Assembly: GCA_030737875.1 (NCBI GenBank)
Contig: CM060924.1
Location: 149,042,197-149,106,196, forward strand
Direction of reading: 5' to 3'
From: Allium sativum
Taxonomy: Eukaryota > Streptophyta > Magnoliopsida > Asparagales > Amaryllidaceae
Length of the DNA: 64,000 nt
Position numbers and translations under genes: made by a program. Below, one piece after another: positions 1-11,919 of the stretch (positions within the stretch are counted from its first letter, which is position 1; each line of letters starts with the position of its first letter). The notes under the pieces are model-generated. The model ran no database searches. It was not told the DNA's origin and saw only the letters and a program-made list of their open reading frames with translations.

Positions 1-241
1 CTACCTTAAAACCTCGTGGTTTTTGACAATGGGAATTCATGCATCTAATTCGCACGCAGGCGGCATGTTTATTTTTATTTCCACAAATATTTCCAATCCA
101 TTTCAGTCACCAATGGGTATTTTTCAACGACAACCAAACATTATCAACCACAAACAATTATTCAACCATTCGTATTTTTCATCCAATATTTCACACCAAT
201 TCACAACAATAAATATCGTCCATGGTTTGTGGACGAGGGGA

Positions 242-289
<48 letters not shown>

Positions 290-1847
290 GTATATATTAT
301 TGCTATATTTCACTTGCATTTCAACACATATATCAATTATTCCATGCATGTATAATTCATACTTCGCTTATATAGCTTACACCACGCATGTACATGAGGT
401 ATACAACACGTGTGTAATTTATATTTCACTTATATAATTTATACACGACATTTTCCATTCAAATTCGTTTAATTTAGATTTCTCACATTGGTTTTCGGAG
501 TGCTAAAAATCGTAGATGATTCAGAAAAATCCGCGGCTTCTTCTATGTGGTAGAGAGCTTCCTTGCGGTCCCGATGTTTCCTGTTTCATCAAATTTCGTC
601 AACACACCAAAAATATATGATTTTTCAAAGTGCAGACATCAAAAAGGACTCACCTTTCAAAATGGTCCGAAAATAGGTCTGAGGTTTTCGCGAAATCCGT
701 GGCATGTGGGGACGATCGGCGGGTTGGATGTGGAAGAGGGAGGAGTGGGCTACAGGCGCGCGGCGGTTGGAGGCGACTCGGTGGGGCCCAGAGCTCGCGG
801 CAGCGGCTGGAAGGTCGGGACTTTGGAGGGAGATATCTCGACGTAGGAGCAACGATAGGGGGAGCTCCTTATATGGATTTGAAGAGTGGAAGGAGAACTA
901 CAAAAAGTTGAACTGGGGGAGGGGCTGATTCGGGCTATGGCGATCGGATATCGCCAGGGAAGGGGAGGAAGCGTTCCGTCGTCGATATCGGGGGGGGGGG
1001 GGGGGGCGTTGGTTTTCTGTTTTTTTTTTATGAACAGAGAAATATGATTGGTCGATGGTTTTATTAAATTTTTAAATTGTGTTTTCTCCAACGAACTCCT
1101 TTTCAAAACCAACGACTATCGCCCCTAGCTAAATACCCCCATCCCGGACACAATGGGATAGGTTTCGTTGGCCAATTCGACTGTTACAGTCAGTTATTTT
1201 TCAAATTAAAGTATAAAACATTTAATTTTTAACTTTGAACGTACATTTCAATTTGCCAGGGCCACAAACTGATTCGAAAAATTCCATAAAAATAAATCTA
1301 GCTATGTTTTGACGCTACGGTCCCAACAAAACTAGTTTCGTCGAATTCTGAGATCGTTTGAAAAATGGCCATTTTCTGGTCGATCCAATTTAACAGAAAT
1401 TGACCAAACACATTTTCTTTTGCCACGCTCACATACTAGCTTCAAAAATTATGAAATTTGAAACCTAGCAATAGTTTGACATCCCGGACCCAAAAAAGTG
1501 GTTTCATCGAATTCCGAGGTCGTATGCAAACTATCAATTTTCCAGGGCTATATATTCTATATAGCGACCATTCTGAAAATTCATTTGGCCATAACTTTTG
1601 ATTCCCGTTATGAAACTTCGATTTTTCAGATTCGTTAGAAAGGTATTGATGAACAGATTTAGATATTTTTTGTTTCGCTAAAATCCGTTATATTTTCCAC
1701 CCTGCACAGTCAGTCAAAGTTTGAATTCAAATTTTCAAACTGACTTACTATTTCTAATTCACTATTTTATTGAAATATTCTATTTCAATTGTTTGAAATC
1801 ACCAATTCAAAAATTTTAAATTGGCTCGTATTTTCCGGGTTATTACA
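1..1847 (-). repeat. Element A 3' LTR (partial)
   Basis: This is the 5' part (U3 and the start of the transcribed region) of the 3' LTR of A, cut by the window edge. The boundary at 1847 is set by TGTAATAACCC on the minus strand directly after the polypurine tract. A TATA-like CCATATAAGG lies at 867-876 on the minus strand, about 970 bases from the LTR start. A (TA)n microsatellite at about 243-290 and a poly-G run at about 990-1007 differ in length from the other LTR copy. Reading frames in this stretch, including one encoding an Ile-Tyr run from the microsatellite, are not genes. Confidence 0.92.
867..876 (-). promoter_or_regulatory. TATA-like box in A 3' LTR
   Basis: CCATATAAGG on the minus strand, in the sense orientation of A. 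The same motif is at 10835-10844 in the 5' LTR, the copy that would drive transcription. It is a motif match only, and the start site is inferred to lie about 30 bases downstream. Confidence 0.45.
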
Positions 1848-1882
1848 ATCTCCCCCACTTAAAACTTTTCGTCCTCGAAAAG
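1848..1882 (-). promoter_or_regulatory. Element A polypurine tract and adjacent hairpin
   Basis: On the minus strand AAGTGGGGGAGAT (1848-1860) abuts the 3' LTR and is the expected plus-strand priming site for reverse transcription. Just upstream in sense is a perfect hairpin with 7-bp arms CTTTTCG/CGAAAAG and a 4-base loop (1865-1882). Elements F, B and C carry an equivalent hairpin at the same place. Confidence 0.85.
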
Positions 1883-1948
1883 AAAACATCAGTAACGTAG
1901 GAAATAAAATGTAAATGCAAAGTATTATAAAGGTACCTTGCACCGGAG

Positions 1949-3520
1949 TTAGTCAGAGATATCCACTCTGCATTTCGGGTAAGCTTGCTTAATGCTTTCC
2001 TCAGTTTCCCAAGTACAGTCTCAAGGATCACTGCTCCACTGCACTTTAACTAAATGAACCTTTTTGCTTCTTAGTTCTCTAGTTTCTTTGCCAACAATCT
2101 TTAATGGCTCTCTTCTGAGTGCTAATTCTGGAGTTATGTCTATATCCTGTTGCGCTGCTTCTTCTACAACAAGATCTGAATCATGCACATGTCTTCTAAG
2201 TTGAGATATGTGAAATACATCATGCACTCCAGGCAACCAATTTGGTAATTGAACCCCATAAGCAAGAGTTCCAATTCGTTCGAGTATAGGAAAGGGACCA
2301 ATAAATCTCGGTGCCAACTTCCCAGTTTTGCCAAATCTGATTACTCCTCTCATCGGAGAAACTTTCAAATAAACATGGTCACCAATAGCAAATGTCAAAT
2401 CTCTTCTTCTAGAATCTGCATAACTTTTCTGTCGGCTTTGCGCGGTTCTCAAACTCTTTTTGATGAAGTCGACTTTATCGGATGCTTCTATAATCATATC
2501 GGGTCCTAACACAAGTCTATTGCCAGGTTCTACCCAACATGCTGGAGATCTGCACGGTCTGCCATATAATGCTTCAAATGGAAACATTCCCAAATTTGCT
2601 TGGTAGCTATTGTTATATGAGAATTCTGCCAAATGCAAGTGATCATCCCATGACCCACCAAAATCAATTATACAAGCCCGCAATAAATCTTCTAGAATTC
2701 TATTCCCCCACTCAGTTTGGCCATCTGTTTGAGGGTGATAAGCGGTGCTCATATTCAGTTTCCTTCCTAATTCTGTCTGGAAAGCTTCCCAGAATTTGCT
2801 AGCAAATATCGGGTCTCTATCATTGACTATGCTGATGGGAATTCCATGTAGCTTAACGATTTCTTTGAAATATATCTGTGCTAGACTTTGAGCGGTTCTA
2901 TTGGATCTGACAGGTATAAAATGGGCAGTCTTCGTGAAGCGATCTACGATTACCCAAATGTTGTCATTACCTTTCCTGGTTCGCGGCAAGCCATCTATGG
3001 AATCCATGGAAATCTGTTCCCATTTCCAACTTGGGACTTCCAACGGTTGCAACAATCCAGCTAGCTTCTGTTGGTCGCTCTTGACCAATTGACAAGTAGG
3101 GCATCTGCTAACATAAAAAGAAATATCCCTTTTCATTGCCTTCCACCAGAAAGTGCGTTTGATATCATTGTACATTTTACTCACACCAGGATGGATGCAA
3201 AATTTGGATTTATGGCATTCATCCAGCACTTCTTTTTTGAGCTCAGGAATGTCGGGAACACATATTCTTTTATTCAACCTCAGAACTCCCTCACTATCTA
3301 CTTGGAAACTGGAGCCTTGGCCCCTTTGGATCCTTCTTATCATCTCTTTCACAAAATTGTCACTTTTTTGAAGAACAGATATTTTACCAATCAGTCCTGG
3401 CGTAATTATAAGATTGGCAATGATTGCGGTTTTCCTACTAAGTGCATCCGCTACTACGTTCGCCTTCCCCGGCGTATATAGGATATCAAGATCATATGCT
3501 GTAAGAAATTCTAGCCAACG
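1949..3520 (-). pseudogene. Element A pol: end of RNase H, integrase and chromodomain-like tail
   Basis: The frame is open from 3520 down to the TGA at 2021-2023. It starts with the RNase H to integrase linker ([15 protein letters not shown]). The integrase zinc-binding HHCC motif is visible as ECHKSKFCIHPGV followed by CPTCQLVK. The DDE catalytic core follows: MDSID, NDRDP and HPQTDGQTE are all intact. The C-terminus (VHLVKVQW) leads into a TWETEE segment typical of the chromodomain-like tail, but the TGA falls inside it; the same frame then reads on to a TAA at 1949-1951. In this family the tail is thought to steer integration to particular chromatin. Apart from that stop, this is the best preserved part of A. 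Confidence 0.88.
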
Positions 3521-5250
3521 CTACTGTCCCAAATTCAGGTCTTTCTGGGTGTATAAATACTTCAATGACTGATGATCTGTATACAGTATAAACTTCTCGC
3601 CCAATAAATAATGCCTCCAGATTTTCAAAGAAAAAATGATGGCTAGCAACTCAAGATCATGAGTCACATAATTCTTCACATGCGGTTTCAGTTGGCGGCT
3701 TGCATAAGCGACTACTTGGCCTCTTTGCATTAACACTGCACCAAGACCTCTAATAAAAACATCTATCCAAACCGTTAAATCCTAATTGCCATCAATAATG
3801 GTTAACACTGGAGCAGTGGTAAGTTTCGATTTCAATTCCTGGAAAGCTTCTTCATAGTCAGAAGTCCACTTAAACTTCTCATGTTTCTTAGTGAGCTTCG
3901 TTAACGGACCGGATATCTTCGAAAAATCCTTAACGAACTTCCGATAATAACTAGCCAACCCCATAAAACTTCTAACTTCTGTGGGAGTAGTGGGTTGTTT
4001 CCAATCTTGAATTGCTATTATTTTGCTTGGGTCAACAGAAATCCCTTTCTCTGACACGACATGGCCAAGAAATTTCACTTCTTCTTGCCAGAAGACACAT
4101 TTAGAGAATTTGGTTTTGAAGACGTTCTTTCTTAGAATCTCCAATACTTGTTCTAAGTGTTTTTCATGCTCTGGTTTTGATTTGGAGTAGATTAAAATAT
4201 CATCGATGAATACGAGGACAAATTTATTCAGAACTCTCCTGAACACTCTATTCATTAGATCGACAAAGTATGCTAGAGCATTGCACAGGACGAACGACAT
4301 TACTAACCATTCATAAAATATGTCTAGACCTCTGAAAGCTGTCAAAGGAACACACTCTTCTGTTATTCGCAATTGATGAAAACCTGTAGCTAGGTCCATT
4401 CGGGAAAATACTCTCGCCCCATTCAATTAGTCTAGCAAATCATCGATGCGGGGTAATGGATACTTATTTTTGAGCGTCTGTTTGTTGAGGTCTCGGTAAT
4501 CAACGCATAATCGAAGAGTACCGTCTGACTTTGGGACAAACACAACCGCTGCACCCCAATTAGAAAAACTAGGTCTAATTAGACCCTTTTACAACAGTTG
4601 ACGAGTTTGATCGCCTAATTCTTCTTTTTCCTTCGGAGTCATTCTGCGAATTGTATGTACCACTGATCTGGCATTGGGAATTAGATCGATTCGGAATTCT
4701 ATTTCTCTTTGCGGAGGTAAGTTTTCAACTTCTTCAAACACATCCACATAGTTTCTAACAATCGGAATCCTTTCTATGGAAGTGGGGATAAGTTCTAATG
4801 CCGACCAAAATTCTTCTCTATTTGGACTCGAACCATGACAGGGTACCGTAATATATCCAAGCTTCGTTCGAATTTTAAAGATTCTTTCCGCACACTTCAC
4901 TTTGGCTTCGTATTTCATTAACCATTCTAACCCAAGGATAACGTCGAATTCGGGAAAATCCATAACGATTAAATTAATGGGAAATTTGTTGGAAGAATAA
5001 GAGATTGGCACTCTACAACATGAACTGAGAATTATAGATCCTCCTATCGGGTTATGTACCTCTACCGATTCTTTAAGCTTTCTCTGTTTTAGCTTTAATT
5101 TGTGCATTGTGTTACTAGCAATAAAACTACGTGATGCGCCTGTGTCAAACAATACAGAGATAGGAATATTTTTAATTGTAAGGGTACCTCCCGAAACATC
5201 GGGTTTACCTGCTCCATCGGAAGCAGCTGGCGGGGTCGACCCGTCATATA
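3521..5250 (-). pseudogene. Element A pol: protease, reverse transcriptase and RNase H, with nonsense codons
   Basis: The aspartic protease motif is LFDTGAS, followed by the ILGLEWL segment of the flap/C-terminal half. The reverse transcriptase keeps LCVDYRDLN, the motif-A region [10 protein letters not shown] and the catalytic FIDDILIYS. The RNase H segment contains GLGAVLMQ and [10 protein letters not shown], but its YTDA motif is altered to WIDVF. In-frame stops interrupt at 4589-4591 (before the RT finger), 4427-4429, 3782-3784 (start of RNase H) and 3521-3523. The frame does not change between them, so these are point mutations. Processing by the element protease is expected from the family, not visible here. 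Confidence 0.9.
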
Positions 5251-6194
5251 CGTGAGCTACTGTAGCTTTCTTCAGCAGAGGACAGTCTTTGACCGGATGA
5301 ACGGTCTTGCGGCAATAAAAGCAGGAGCGAGGGTTTTGAGACCCCTGGCTTGAACCTTGTGAATTTATCTTCTGCCTCTTCGGGGTTGTGCACACATTAG
5401 AGTAGTGCCCCGCTTTGCCACAGTTAAAGCATTTTCCTCTCGGCGGCTTGCCAGTCTGAGGTTTTGAAGATGCTGCTTGGCTTGACTCGGCTTGATTCGC
5501 AACAGGCTTGCGTTTGTTCCCGGCTTGGCTTCTGGCGTGATCCTGCTCCAGTTGCCTATGATCAAGGTCTTCGTAGTTGCATGTCATTTCCACCAATTCA
5601 TTGAATTCCAGCTTGACATGGGCCATGGCTCTATCATGATACTGTCTCCTTAGCCCCGGGATAAACCTCTTTTTTTTGGACTTTGCAGTGGCGACGAGCT
5701 CCGGAGCATAGGGCGACAACAGTGTAAATTTATTCAGATAATCCTACACGGAAAGATCCCCCTGCTGGAGGTTGGCGAAGTCATCGTGCATTCGCTCTAG
5801 AGCTTGTTCTGGGACATATTTCTCCTTGAAGAGTTCTTTAAATCCATCCCATGTTCTTCCAGCTTCTCTATTCCCGGCGGTGAGAGATTCCCACCATAGT
5901 TCGGCTTGTTCCTGCATAAGCCAGACGCCCATAATAGTTTTATCTTCGTCTACGAGCCTTAGGCCTTCAAAGAATTTTCTCTCATGTTTTGAGCCATGAA
6001 AGGGCCTCTATTACTGTGCCAGTTCCCGAGAAGGTCTTGCCTCCTAAGTTTTTGTATCTCTTAGCTACACAGTTTAGCTCGAAGTATTGAGCGGCCGGGG
6101 GTTGTATCAAAAGTCCTTCTTCTACTGGGACTTCTCCCCGTCCTATGCCACGGCCTGCACGGCCTCCTTTTGCGGCGGCTGCTCTGGTAGCCAT
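5251..6194 (-). pseudogene. Element A gag: capsid and nucleocapsid, frameshifted
   Basis: The start at 6194 (MATRAAAAKGGRAGRG) lies 245 bases inside the primer-binding site, in the expected place. The capsid-type Retrotrans_gag region contains WLMQEQAELWWES and KYVPEQALERM. Two CX2CX4HX4C zinc knuckles follow: CFNCGKAGHYSNVC and CFYCRKTVHPVKDC; the second has VH where GH is usual. The reading frame shifts near 5980, and a TAG at 5744-5746 breaks the QGDLSV segment. Downstream, gag runs into the protease in the same frame, so gag and pol were one polyprotein. Confidence 0.88.
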
Positions 6195-6321
6195 TTTGTC
6201 AAATTCTTTATAAGCAAGGAAAGAGTTAGCTAACAGAAATGATAGTTTATTGCATAGCTAAGCATAAAATTTACGGAAAGATAACGATGGGCTGATCAAA
6301 TTGTTTTTGCTATTCTGCTCA

Positions 6322-6360
6322 GCTCATTCTAGGAATTTACTAGTCCTATCTCTAATGAGC
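6322..6360 (-). ncRNA. Leader hairpin just inside element A primer-binding site
   Basis: Outer arms GCTCATT (6322-6328) and AATGAGC (6354-6360) pair perfectly. Inner arms AGGA (6331-6334) and TCCT (6344-6347) also pair. Element F carries the same structure at 23515-23553 with changed but still complementary arms. The place in the 5' leader, between PBS and gag, is where LTR elements usually keep packaging or dimerisation signals; that role is inferred. Confidence 0.5.
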
Positions 6361-6438
6361 GACTCGCCTTAGAATACTACTGATTCGATTTTGACGAAGT
6401 GTTTAATGTGTTAGACTCCAGAACTAAGGTTAACCAAA

Positions 6439-6450
6439 GCTCTGATACCA
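6439..6450 (-). promoter_or_regulatory. Element A primer-binding site (tRNA-iMet type)
   Basis: TGGTATCAGAGC on the minus strand, two bases inside the 5' LTR end at 6453. It is complementary to the 3' end of plant initiator tRNA-Met and sets the LTR/interior boundary. Confidence 0.95.
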
Positions 6451-7048
6451 GCTGTGACGATCCCAAAACCCCGTGACACAGTGTTAAGGATAATCATTGG
6501 AATATAACCCATTAATCATCATTAGCAGATCACAGATAATAGCATAAACAGAAATTAGAATAATTTACACACATATGATAGCGGAATCATATAGATATCA
6601 TCACATCAGAGAAGCACAGTACAGGATATAACTTAGTGCATAATGATACATAATCATTCACCATCGCCTGAGGCGGAATCATACATAAAGAGTACACAAA
6701 ATAAATATCAGTCTACATCGCCGATGGCGGAATCATAATATAGATACAATAATGGCGGAGAAAATCAAGTCAGCACGGTGTAGTCAAGCCTCGCCATGAG
6801 CCAAATGTGCGTCAGAAACCTGTAACTAGGCTGCCCGTGTGAAAATGAGGGCACCCGAGTTTGCAAGGTGAAACAAACTACGAGTCAGTCATGGGACTGG
6901 TACGAGAAATCTACTTAACTCATTAACAACAATAATAAGGAAAATCAAGGGACCACGCCACTTTCGTGGAACGGGTTTACTCCAATGAGTGTTAGTGCAT
7001 GAAATAAAGTAAATGATTAAATCATCGCAATGCTTTTTATAAAATGAA

Positions 7049-7121
7049 GCCATTATAAGACTCAGGTCCCATCACACAATGCAACGCAAGCCGGAGGACA
7101 GAGTTTTTACCTTATAATGGC
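7049..7121 (-). ncRNA. Conserved LTR stem-loop, element A version
   Basis: Arms GCCATTATAAG (7049-7059) and CTTATAATGGC (7111-7121) are perfectly complementary over 11 bp and enclose 51 bases. F, B, G and I have a stem at the equivalent place with different but paired arms, which points to selection on pairing. The function is unknown. Confidence 0.55.
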
Positions 7122-8391
7122 CAAAAATGCTTCATACGAATTAAACAAAATTGTTTGATATTATTACTAGTGCATATATGTTACAAAAGCGATTTCAATC
7201 ATAAATATCAATCATAGGCGGCATAAATGACCCATACCACTATGTCGCCATACTAGTAATACAATCACGTCCGCATATTTCGTATTGGAAATTGGGTTCC
7301 TTCATGAGTCGAGGCAAGGGGCAAGCTCCTCTCCGATTCGAGACACTCTAGCAAATGTCCCAGGGCCCCACTATGATCCTTGGATCTTCAGGGCCGGTCC
7401 TCTCTTACTTTTGAGGATTAATTATTCCTGAACACACGTTTCCCGGTCCTTACAGACCTATATCGCGGTGCCTCGCATTCCAACAACCACACAGGTGAAA
7501 AGTATATATAATGTCAGGGCTGGTAGGTCACTAACACCACCTTAGCTAGAAAGAAACGTCGTGCTCTCCCTGCAGTCACTCTCCCGTTTTTTACTCATAC
7601 CGAGGTGTGAGGCTCGCAAATTCACGTTATACACAAAGCTACGTCACACAGACCATGCTTTGATCATCAACCACAAGACTTTGCTTTGCAACAGAAGCCT
7701 TGATCATATGCCACTTAGGCGTGCCACACAGGCAATCCACTCCATGCGACTGATTTCTATCAATATATAACCTCTGAGCTCGTACGTCTAAGAGAAGGGC
7801 GTTAAGCAAGAGAATAAATTCTCCGCCGCCAAACAGATATATATTTAATAGAGATCAATCAGCACAGAACAAAATCCAATGTCAGACACACAGTCCATTT
7901 ACAAGTCCGTTCTGGGTCTGAATGAAACTGGAGGCACCAATTCCTCGCATATCCGTACAATCAATAGTGTGTTTGGACGACTACTACTTCAGCTCCTTCA
8001 TGGTAGCTACTCCACTCACGAGCATCCGTAGCGCCCATCCATCTAATGCGAAGATCGTCGGTCTTCAACCATCTTCAACTCTTCGACTTCTCAACGTCGA
8101 TCGATTATTTGAAATGAGATGAACTTGGCCTTTTCAAATAACCCACGTATATTTAGATTTTCAAATAAATTAATCACATGGTTGGACTATCGAACATTCA
8201 CATTTCAGTTCTTTAGTTATAATTCTCATGTTAAATATATTCAACCATCACATATCAAGCAAACATAATGAAATTGGTTTATTTCCACTCTATATCGTCT
8301 ATAGTATTTTATAACGATATATCGCCATTTTTATTTAATTTAAAATGGCCCAATTTAATTAAACGACGATTCAGGCCATGTCGATGCATTG

Positions 8392-8845
8392 GCGCTGTTT
8401 TTCACTAATTTTGTTTTACACATATCTGAAAATCTAACTGTTGGATCTTCACAAATTTTATATCATTAGGAAGGTCATTTCAAAACGAATCCAACGGTTT
8501 CAGTTTTGGGAAAATCCGACGGTCGGATCTTCCACACTAGTCATTTGAAGTTACGATTTCAATATACGAACTACAGCTTCGTTATTCGATTTAATTTAAT
8601 TATATTTATATATATATATAATCGTTTCTGGCGCTGTTTTTCTTCAGATTTGAATTAAACATTCCAGACAACCCAACCGTCGGATCTTCACAAATTTGGT
8701 GCCGTTGGAAAGATATTTCCAAGGCGAACCCAACGGTTGCGGTTTCGAGAAAATCCAATGGCCGGATTTCCCGCACTAGTCGTTTAAAATCACGGTTTCA
8801 AAACACGAACTGCACGGCCACGTTTCGTTTTAATTTTATTTAAAT
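8392..8845. repeat. Imperfect tandem duplication (two units of about 235 bp) in A LTR
   Basis: Unit 1 starts GGCGCTGTTTTTCACT near 8391 and unit 2 starts GGCGCTGTTTTTCTTC near 8629. Both continue through GTTGGATCTTCACAAATTT-like, CCAACGGTT and CACTAGTC landmarks in the same order. The units have diverged clearly, so the duplication is older than the insertion of A. Confidence 0.75.
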
Positions 8846-9229
8846 TTATATAATGTAGTTCGTTCAAAAATTCCTATATCGTTTCCACATCAATTATTTC
8901 ACTAACGCCTTTAAATTTTGGAAAATTTCGCCATAAGCTCCTTTGTACGGGAGGAACTGGGAAAATTCCCAAATAGCCACACAGGCGTCTCATGTCAAAA
9001 AGAAAAAGAAAAGGCCAAGCGGCTAGCCAACAGGCTCATAAAATCATCACCCAAACAAAACAGTAAATGTGTACCTATTTGTCTGGCACAAAATTTTATT
9101 CCTCTTCTCTAGCCCCTTTGCTATAACCTGTTCAATAAATATGCATGTACATATATACAATTTTTATCACTTATCATTTTCCATTCAACTTCATATTTGA
9201 TTTACTTTGGTTTAAAAACACCATTCATT

Positions 9230-9935
9230 CTAATGTTTCTTGCATAGGCTAAAATCATATCATTAGCTAGTTAATGTATATTTCAACTCATGCACATTCA
9301 TTTGAACAAGTGGCTATTTTTAACACTTCACATTTCAAAGATGATAATTTTGGCGAACTAAAATAGATTTCAACACATGACTATTTTATTTAGTTATTAT
9401 ACATGTTAAAAATAATATTTCATTCACAAATATTTATTTCAACGTCTGCATATCTCTAGCATATCACATATATGATAAAAATGATATTTTTATCATTTAA
9501 AATATTTATTCAACAAACGAATGTTTTCAACACTTCATAGTTTCAATAAAAATGTAATTTTTATTGCTCGATCTTTTTATTCAACACATGAACTTTTCCA
9601 CTACACACACTTCTCAACACATGAGCATTTCCACACATGGATATTTTATTTATGTTGTTCATATAAGAAAGATAGAATTTTTATTTTTGAAACTATTTAT
9701 ATATAAGGCGAATATTTTTCATACTTCATATATATTATAAAAATGTGATTTTTATTGTTTAAACACTTCATTCATTCACAAATGAATTTAATTTTCACAC
9801 ATCACTTTTCAACACATGAACATTTCCACACATGGATATAGTTTCAACATATGACTTTAATTTCAACGCATGAAAATAATTTCAACATATGAAAATTATT
9901 CTAACGCATAAGGATTATTCAAAATTTCGGCAGCA
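9230..9935. repeat. Degenerate hairpin-rich repeat array in A LTR
   Basis: Phrases such as TTCAACACATGAA recur many times with irregular spacing. Several self-complementary units occur: GATAAAAAT/ATTTTTATC (9474-9494), AATAAAAAT/ATTTTTATT (about 9544-9563) and a similar pair near 9738. No coding potential is seen. Confidence 0.6.
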
Positions 9936-10226
9936 TAACGGCAGGGTAGTTAAAACCGGCACCGTCCCATGTACGGCTCCTCGCTTTACCTTAAAATCTC
10001 GCGGTTTTTGACAATGGGGATTCATGCATCTAATTCGCACGCAGGCGGCATGTTTGTTTTTATTTCCACAAATATTTCCAATCCATTTCAATCACCAATG
10101 GGTATTTTTCAACCACAACCAAACAATATCAACCACAAACAATTATTCAACCATTCGTATTTTTCATCCAATATTTCACACCAATTCACAACAATAAATA
10201 TCGTCCATGGTTTGTGGATGAGGGGA

Positions 10227-10265
<39 letters not shown>

Positions 10266-11919
10266 TATTGCTATATTTCACTAGCATTTCAACACATATA
10301 TCAATTATTCCATGCATGTATAATTCATACTTCGCTTATATAGCTTACACCACGCATGTACATGAGGTATACAACACGTGTGTAATTTATATTTCACTTA
10401 TATAATTTATACACGACATTTTCCATTCAAATTCGTTTAATTTAGATTTCTCACATTGGTTTTCGGAGTGCTAAAAATCGTAGAAAATTCAGAAAAATCC
10501 GCGGCGTCTTCTATGTGGTAGAGAGCTTCCTTGCGGTCCCGATGTTTCATGTTTCATCGAATTTGGTCAACACACCAAAAAGATATGATTTTTCAAAGTG
10601 CAGACATCAAAAAGGACTCAGCTTTCATGACGGTTCGAAACTAGGATTGAGATTTTCGCGAAATCCGTGGCACGTGGGGACGATCGACGGGTTGGACCTG
10701 GATGAGGGAGGAGAGGGCTACAGGTGCGCGGCGGTTGGAGGCGACTCGGTGGGGCCCAGAGCTCGCGGCGGCAGATGGAAGGTCGAGACTTTGGAGGGAG
10801 ATATCTTGACGTAGGAGCAACGATAGGGGGAGCTCCTTATATGGATTTGAAGAGGGGAAGGAGAACTACAAAAAGTTGAACTAGGGGAGGGGCTGATTCG
10901 GGTTGTGGCGATCGGAAATCACCGGGGAAGGGGAGGAAGCGTTTCGTCGTCGATATCGGGGTGGGGGGGGGGGTCGTGGTTTTCTGGTTTTTTTTTTATG
11001 AACGGAGAAATATGATTGGTCGATGGTTTTATTAAATTTTTAAATAGTGTTTTCTCCAACGAACTCCTTTTCAAACCTAACGACTGTCGCCCCCAGCTAA
11101 ATACCCCCATCCCGGACACAATGGGATAGGTTTCGTTGGCCAATTCGACTGTTACAGTCAGTTATTTTTCAAATTAAAGTATAAAACATTTAATTTTTAA
11201 CTTTGAACGTACATTTCAATTTGCCAGGGCCACAAACTGATTCGAAAAATTCCAGAAAAATAAATCTAGCTATGTTTTTATGCTACGGTCCCAACAAAAC
11301 TAGTTTCGTCGAATTCTGAGATCTTTTAAAAAATGGCCATTTTCTGGTCGATCCATTTTAACAGAAATTGACCAAACACATTTTCTTTTGCCACGCTCAC
11401 ATACTTGCTTCAAAAATTATGAAATTTGAAACCTGGCAGTAGTTTGACATCCCGGACCCAACAAAAGTGGTTTCGTCGAATTCCGAGGTCGTATGCAAAA
11501 TATCAATTTTCCAGGGCTATATATTCTATATAGCGACCATTCTGAAAATTCATTCGGCCATAACTTTTGATTCCCGTTATGAAACTTTGATTTTTCAGAT
11601 TCGTTAGAAAGGTATTGATGAACAGATTTAGATATTTTTGGTTTCGCTAAAATCCGTTATATTTTCCACCCTGTACAGTGAGTCAAAGTTTGAATTCAAA
11701 TTTTCAAACTGATTTACTATTTCTAATTCACAATTTTATTGAAATATTCTATTTCAATTGTTCAAATTCCTTTGAAATCACCAATTTAAAAATTTTAAAT
11801 TGGCTCGTATTTTCCGGGTTATTACAGCAGGACTGCAGATAGCCTATGGCGGTCGGATGTTTCCTAAGGGAATCAGGCGTAACCATTGTGATCGCTGCTA
11901 TCTACAGTCAAGCGAATGG

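Larger units (their letters stand above)
1..11826 (-). mobile_element. Element A: Ty3/gypsy chromovirus with giant LTRs, left end outside window
   Basis: In minus-strand sense the order is 5' LTR (11826 to 6453), tRNA-iMet primer-binding site, gag-pol (6194 to 1949), polypurine tract, 3' LTR (1847 to beyond position 1). The 3' LTR portion at 1-1847 matches about 9986-11826 almost base for base, including a (TA)n run and a poly-G run. The complete LTR is about 5.37 kb, long even for this group. The LTR begins TGTAATAACCC and ends GATCGTCACA. The coding region carries several nonsense codons and one frameshift, so this copy cannot make its own proteins. The right flank GCAGG (11827-11831) is the expected target duplication, but its left partner is outside the window. 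The Tekay/Del-like assignment is inferred from domain order and the chromodomain-like tail. Confidence 0.93.
6453..11826 (-). repeat. Element A 5' LTR (complete, about 5.37 kb)
   Basis: Bounded by the primer-binding site at one end and TGTAATAACCC at the other, with TG...CA termini. From 6453 upward it holds: several GCGGAATCATA repeats with CGCC/GGCG mini-hairpins (about 6575-6760); the CAGTC/GACTG hairpin (6886-6899); an accacg/cgtgg hairpin (6950-6983); a long-stem hairpin (7049-7121); a tandem duplication (8392-8845); a hairpin-rich AT segment (about 9230-9935); a (TA)n run (about 10228-10258); and the TATA-like box (10835-10844). Blocks such as gagaataaattctccgccgc and the fifty bases after 7876 recur in G, F, I and B, so these LTRs are related by descent or shuffling. 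No real coding sequence is seen. Confidence 0.92.

Noticed and set aside
23..437. Reading frames with a long Ile-Tyr run
   Set aside because: They are read through a (TA)n microsatellite in the A LTR; the same happens near 10214-10405 and 47246-47464.
2249..3481. Plus-strand frames of 60-136 codons
   Set aside because: They are antisense shadows of the A integrase/RNase H frame.
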